A DNA stretch of 64,000 bases, taken from the NCBI RefSeq assembly GCF_002750975.1, contig NZ_PEJS01000001.1, forward strand, positions 992,001 to 1,056,000. Reading direction: 5' to 3'. A program made the translations under genes and the position numbers. Source of the stretch: Stenotrophomonas indicatrix (GTDB lineage: Bacteria > Pseudomonadota > Gammaproteobacteria > Xanthomonadales > Xanthomonadaceae). Below, one piece after another: positions 60,971 through 64,000 of the stretch (within the stretch, counting starts at the first letter, position 1; every line of letters begins with the position of its first letter). The notes beneath the pieces were generated by a model that was not told where the DNA came from, ran no database searches, and saw only the letters and a list, made by a program, of their open reading frames with translations.

Positions 60971-61776
60971 CGGCGCCTCGCGTGTGGACGCGCGTGGTTA
61001 TCATGCCGGCATTGCTGCTGGTGCTGGCGGCCTGTGCCAAGAACGGTGAGCGAGCGCAGGAGGCCGGCGCAGTCGCTGCCGATGCCGATGCCGCTGTCGC
61101 TTCGCCGGAAGGCGCTTTCCTGGCCTACGAGCACGATGTGCAGGTGCAGCTGGAAGCAGCGCAGATCGCCCCGCGCATCCAGCAGGTCGCACAGGCGTGC
61201 CAGAACGCGAAGTTCGGTGAGTGCGCGGTGCTGCAGGTGGATCAGCGCAGTGGCGAACAGCCCAGTGGCGAAGTCAAGGTACGCATCGCGCCGAAGGGCG
61301 TGGAATCGCTGATCGGCCTGGCCGGCGAGGGCGGCAAGCTGCAGGCGCGCAACACGCGTGCCGAGGACCTGGCCCAGCAGGTGGCCGACACCGCGCTGAC
61401 CAAGGCTCGGCTGGAGAAGGAGCACGCGCGGCTGCTGTCCTACCAGGACCGCGGCGATCTGAAGATCGAGGATCTGATGGCGATCACCACGCGCCTGTCG
61501 GAGATCGAGGCGGGTGTGGAGCAGGCCAACAAGGTCGCCGCCCAGCAGCGCAGGCGCATTGATACCCAGCTGGTGACCATGCACTTCGACACGACGTCCG
61601 GCCAGCGCAGCCGCAGCGAGATCGGCGAAGCGTTGAGCGAGTCGGGCAGCATTCTCAGCACCAGCGTGGCATTCCTGATCCGTGCCGCGGCCGCTTTGCT
61701 GCCGGTGGGCGTGGTAACGCTGGTGATGGCCTGGATCGTCCGTGCGCTGATCCGTCGCCGACGCCGCAAGCCCTGA
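60967..61776 (+). CDS. DUF4349 lipoprotein
   Basis: The 269-residue protein has a lipobox (LLVLAACAK), a DUF4349-like domain with a coiled coil (about residues 125-205: ARLEKEHARLLSYQDRG...RLSEIEAGVEQANK) and a C-terminal TM helix (about 235-258) ending in Arg/Lys. It is coupled to the GFA gene by a 4-base overlap. Function unknown; double anchoring (lipid plus TM helix) suggests an inner-membrane protein facing the periplasm. Confidence 0.8.
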   Translation: MTAPRVWTRVVIMPALLLVLAACAKNGERAQEAGAVAADADAAVASPEGAFLAYEHDVQVQLEAAQIAPRIQQVAQACQNAKFGECAVLQVDQRSGEQPSGEVKVRIAPKGVESLIGLAGEGGKLQARNTRAEDLAQQVADTALTKARLEKEHARLLSYQDRGDLKIEDLMAITTRLSEIEAGVEQANKVAAQQRRRIDTQLVTMHFDTTSGQRSRSEIGEALSESGSILSTSVAFLIRAAAALLPVGVVTLVMAWIVRALIRRRRRKP

Positions 61777-61795
61777 TCGAACCGCGCCCCGTATT

Positions 61796-61861
61796 CGCCG
61801 GGCATGGCCCGGCGCTACCGACGTGCCTCGAGCATCGGGTAGCGCCGCGCCATGCTCGGCG
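61796..61861. repeat. Inverted pair of SMAG (GTAGCGCC) repeats
   Basis: A reverse copy (ending CGGCGCTAC, 61818) and a forward copy (GTAGCGCCGCGCCATGC, from 61839) flank a 20-base spacer, between convergent genes. Confidence 0.8.
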
Positions 61862-61866
61862 GACGC

Positions 61867-62160
61867 TCAGCCTTCGTCGGTCTCGTATTCGACGAACACA
61901 TCCAGTTCCAGCGCCAGTTCCTGCACCGCATCGCGCACTTTCTGCGCGGTGCTCTCGTTGCCTACTTCCACTTCCAGTTCGTGGGTGCCCGGGCCGATGT
62001 CGTCGGACAGGCCGGCCGAGCTGGAATCATCGTCATCCATGTGCGGCATCAGGTCGTCGGTCTCTTCGACGTGTTCGATGCCTTCCAGGCCGAGCAGCAG
62101 GTCGCTGATCGCGCGGGCATCATCTTCGGTTCCGGTAATTCTCAGTCGCAGCAGGGCCAT
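61867..62160 (-). CDS. Small acidic hypothetical protein
   Basis: The 97-residue protein has a beta-alpha-beta opening (MALLRLRITGTEDDARAISDLLLGLEGIEHVEET), a very acidic centre (HMDDDDSSSAGLSDD) and a second beta-alpha-beta half (THELEVEVGNESTAQKVRDAVQELALELDVFVEYE). This looks like a ferredoxin-like or ACT-like fold split by a disordered loop. I cannot assign a function. The codon use and strand-helix pattern support a real gene. Confidence 0.7.
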   Translation of the reverse strand: MALLRLRITGTEDDARAISDLLLGLEGIEHVEETDDLMPHMDDDDSSSAGLSDDIGPGTHELEVEVGNESTAQKVRDAVQELALELDVFVEYETDEG

Positions 62161-62229
62161 GGCGGAAGCACGTTGTGGGGTTCGCCTGCAGCCTAGCCAG
62201 CGCTGGGCAAAGATCGGGTGAGGGCGCAG

Positions 62230-63174
62230 TCAGCCGGGTGTGCTCGGGCGGCCCAGCAGACTGTCCGGCAACGCCGGTACCGGCGTGCGCTCATCCGCTG
62301 CCTGGCCCAGCAGCCAGTCGATGAACAGCCGTGCGGCGGGGCTGGGCGGTCGCCCTTCGGCATGCACCACGTAATAGGCATAGCGTGCCTTCAGTGCAGG
62401 GCCAGGCAGGCGTACCAGCTCATAGCGCTGCAGGTACGGCTGGGCGACGTGGGTGCGCGCCAGCACCGCGCCCATGCCGTACACCGCCGCGCGCATCGCA
62501 TCGGTACTGTCGGCAAAGGTGTGCATTGCCGGCAGCGGTGACGGCGGACGCACGCCGGCATGGCGGAACCAATCGCGCCAGCCTTGTGGTGACAGATCGC
62601 TCAGCAGCGGCAGCTCGGCGATGCGTGCCGGGTCCTGCAGTGCTTCGACTCCCGGCAGCGCGGGGGACGCGACGGGAAACAGGTTGTCGTCCATCAGGTG
62701 CTGCGCGTGCAGTCCGGGCCATTGGCCCAGTCCGTAGCGGATGCCGACCTCCGGGCCGTTCTCGTCGTAACGGTCCAGGCCACTGCCGGTGTGCAGCTCG
62801 ATGCGGATGTGTGGATGGGCCTGGGTGAAACGCGGTAGCCGTGGCAGCAGCCAGCAGTACGACAGCGAGCGCAGCGTCGCGATCCGCAGCGGCACGCTGT
62901 CCGCGTCCGGCTGCAGATGGTGGGCGACGGCAGCGACATCGGTGAACGCCGCGCTGGCGGCGTCGGCCAACTGCCGGCCTTCGGCGGTCAGGCGTACCCC
63001 GCGTGCATGGCGCAGGAACAGGCGCGTGGCCAGCACCTCTTCCAGGCGCCGCACATGGTGGCTGACCGCGCTGGCGGTCAGATGCAGTTCCTGCGCGGCC
63101 TGGGCGAAGTTCTGATGGCGCGCAGCGACCGCGAAAACGGCCAGGGCGGGAAGCAGGGAAGGGCGTAGCAGCAT
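62230..63174 (-). CDS. LysR-family regulator (GcvA-like)
   Basis: The 314-residue regulator has the LysR HTH (FAVAARHQNFAQAAQELHLTASAVSHHVRRLEEVLATRLFLR) and a substrate-binding domain with the GcvA-type stretch DRYDENGPEVGIRYGLGQWPGL. It is divergent from an EamA transporter gene that it probably controls. ATG 63174 matches the conserved start; the upstream frame is intergenic. Confidence 0.9.
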   Translation of the reverse strand: MLLRPSLLPALAVFAVAARHQNFAQAAQELHLTASAVSHHVRRLEEVLATRLFLRHARGVRLTAEGRQLADAASAAFTDVAAVAHHLQPDADSVPLRIATLRSLSYCWLLPRLPRFTQAHPHIRIELHTGSGLDRYDENGPEVGIRYGLGQWPGLHAQHLMDDNLFPVASPALPGVEALQDPARIAELPLLSDLSPQGWRDWFRHAGVRPPSPLPAMHTFADSTDAMRAAVYGMGAVLARTHVAQPYLQRYELVRLPGPALKARYAYYVVHAEGRPPSPAARLFIDWLLGQAADERTPVPALPDSLLGRPSTPG

Positions 63175-63176
63175 GT

Positions 63177-63203
63177 CCAGCCTCAAACCATATTTGTGGC
63201 TGG
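63177..63203. promoter_or_regulatory. Candidate LysR site
   Basis: CCAGCC (63177-63182) and GGCTGG (63198-63203) flank an AT-rich centre, CAAACCATATTTGTG. It lies 2 bases before the regulator start and 87 bases before the transporter, as expected for autoregulation. Confidence 0.4.
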
Positions 63204-63290
63204 CAGCGATACTACGCGCTTGTGCAGCGGGCGTCTGCGGCTGATCCTGTGTGGCCGGAACAGCGCCACGATGACGAACGGACAGAGCAC

Positions 63291-64000
63291 ATGAATGCGA
63301 TACCCCAAGCGACCGAGCGTGATTGGCGCACACCGCTGGAATTGACCCTGCTCGGCGCGATCTGGGGCTGCTCGTTCCTGTTCATGCGGGTGGCGGTGCC
63401 TTCATTCGGGCCGTTCGCCCTGGTCGAGGTACGGCTGGTGCTGGGCGCACTGGTGTTGCTGCCGTTCCTGTGGCGCGCACGCGCGCAGTTCCCACCGCGC
63501 CGCTGGTTGTGGTTGGCGCCGATCGGCCTGGTCAATTCGGCGTTGCCGTTCGTGCTGTTCGCTTACGCCGCAGAGCGTGCGCCGGCTGCGATCGGTGCGA
63601 TCTGCAATGCGATGACGGTGCTGTTTGCCGCACTGATCGCCTTCCTGTTCTTCGGCGAGAAGATCGGTGTACGCCGTGCCGGCGCGCTGCTGGTGGGTTT
63701 TGCCGGCGTGGTGGTGCTGGCCACGGCCAAGATCTCGGGGCTGAGCATCGGCACGGCCGTACTTGCCGGTGCCGCCGCCTCGCTGCTGTACGGCTTGGGC
63801 GTGAACCTGGTGAAGCGGCACATGACCGGTCTGCCCTCGGCTGCTGCAGCCGCTGCCACGTTGTCGTGCGCCTCATTGTGGTTGTTGCCGATGGCGCTCA
63901 CTCATCTGCCGCAGGGTCCGATCCCAGGCAAGGCATGGGGCGCGGCGATCGCGCTGGGCGTGGTCTGCACCGGATTCGCCTTCCTGATGTTCTATCGCCT
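63291..64000 (+). CDS. EamA/DMT family transporter, 3' end cut by window
   Basis: The visible 236 residues show about eight TM helices of an EamA exporter, starting LELTLLGAIWGCSFLFMRVAVPSFGPFALVEVRL and with ERAPAAIGAICNAMTVLFAALIAFLFFGEKIGVRR, typical of the YdcZ/RhaT-like group. The ATG follows GGACAGAGC. The divergent LysR-type gene is a likely regulator. The C-terminus is outside the window. Confidence 0.88.
   Translation, partial: MNAIPQATERDWRTPLELTLLGAIWGCSFLFMRVAVPSFGPFALVEVRLVLGALVLLPFLWRARAQFPPRRWLWLAPIGLVNSALPFVLFAYAAERAPAAIGAICNAMTVLFAALIAFLFFGEKIGVRRAGALLVGFAGVVVLATAKISGLSIGTAVLAGAAASLLYGLGVNLVKRHMTGLPSAAAAAATLSCASLWLLPMALTHLPQGPIPGKAWGAAIALGVVCTGFAFLMFYR

Overview
The window is chromosomal, high-GC (about two-thirds G+C) gammaproteobacterial DNA and most likely comes from a Stenotrophomonas, probably the S. 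maltophilia complex. The reasons are Xanthomonadaceae-type proteins throughout, the many short GTAG-headed hairpins (SMAG-type repeats), and an intact creBCD locus. Genes are densely packed on both strands. I see no integrase, transposase, phage gene, CRISPR array, tRNA or rRNA, so this looks like core rather than accessory DNA. The first gene (metallophosphatase) and the last gene (EamA transporter) are cut by the window edges.

Layout. 1-9.4 kb: secreted phosphatase, a divergent HxlR regulator/MFS pair sharing an inverted-repeat operator, a DosC-like globin-coupled diguanylate cyclase, a FepA-like siderophore receptor behind a Fur-like box, a CzcD-type exporter, endonuclease V and gpmA. 9.5-18.9 kb: M13 peptidase, two small envelope proteins, an HD-GYP protein, mfd, a GNAT protein and rlmJ. 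18.9-22.9 kb: creBCD with a near-perfect CreB tag before creD and a small fourth gene. 23-33.7 kb: M28 peptidase, gltX, zur, a tetR-emrB-emrA type efflux operon, a ZnuD-like receptor divergent from a MerC-like gene with two Zur-like boxes between them, and ribosomal protein bTHX. 33.7-43.7 kb: NPP phosphodiesterase, an ogt/Ada-AlkA fusion repair operon, envelope lipoproteins, a UbiH-type monooxygenase, an S4 protein and a deaD-type helicase. 43.8-50.7 kb: three c-di-GMP proteins and rluF. 50.8-64 kb: an orphan AAA ATPase, EamA transporters, DUF72/VOC pair, serine hydrolase, ABC exporter, DUF885, GFA/DUF4349 pair and a LysR regulator.

How the parts fit. Metal homeostasis recurs: Fur-like box plus FepA-like receptor, CzcD exporter, zur, and Zur-like boxes on a His-rich receptor. 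So does c-di-GMP turnover: a globin-coupled cyclase, an HD-GYP protein, a PAS-GADEF-EVL protein, a membrane GGDEF protein and a GAF-GGDEF protein. Two drug-efflux loci each carry a local repressor and a candidate operator.

The most unusual material is intergenic. Four loci (35.2, 37.5, 46.4 and 46.7 kb) carry the same composite element: a GTAG/ATCCACGC hairpin, a 23-28 bp-armed palindrome, a hexanucleotide tract and a SMAG-like hairpin in fixed order. In three copies the arms have diverged but remain perfectly complementary, and an unpaired core is conserved. Read on one strand, that core is UACARGGACGUA, close to the CsrA/RsmA RNA target. I raise, but cannot prove, that these elements form RsmA-binding RNAs.
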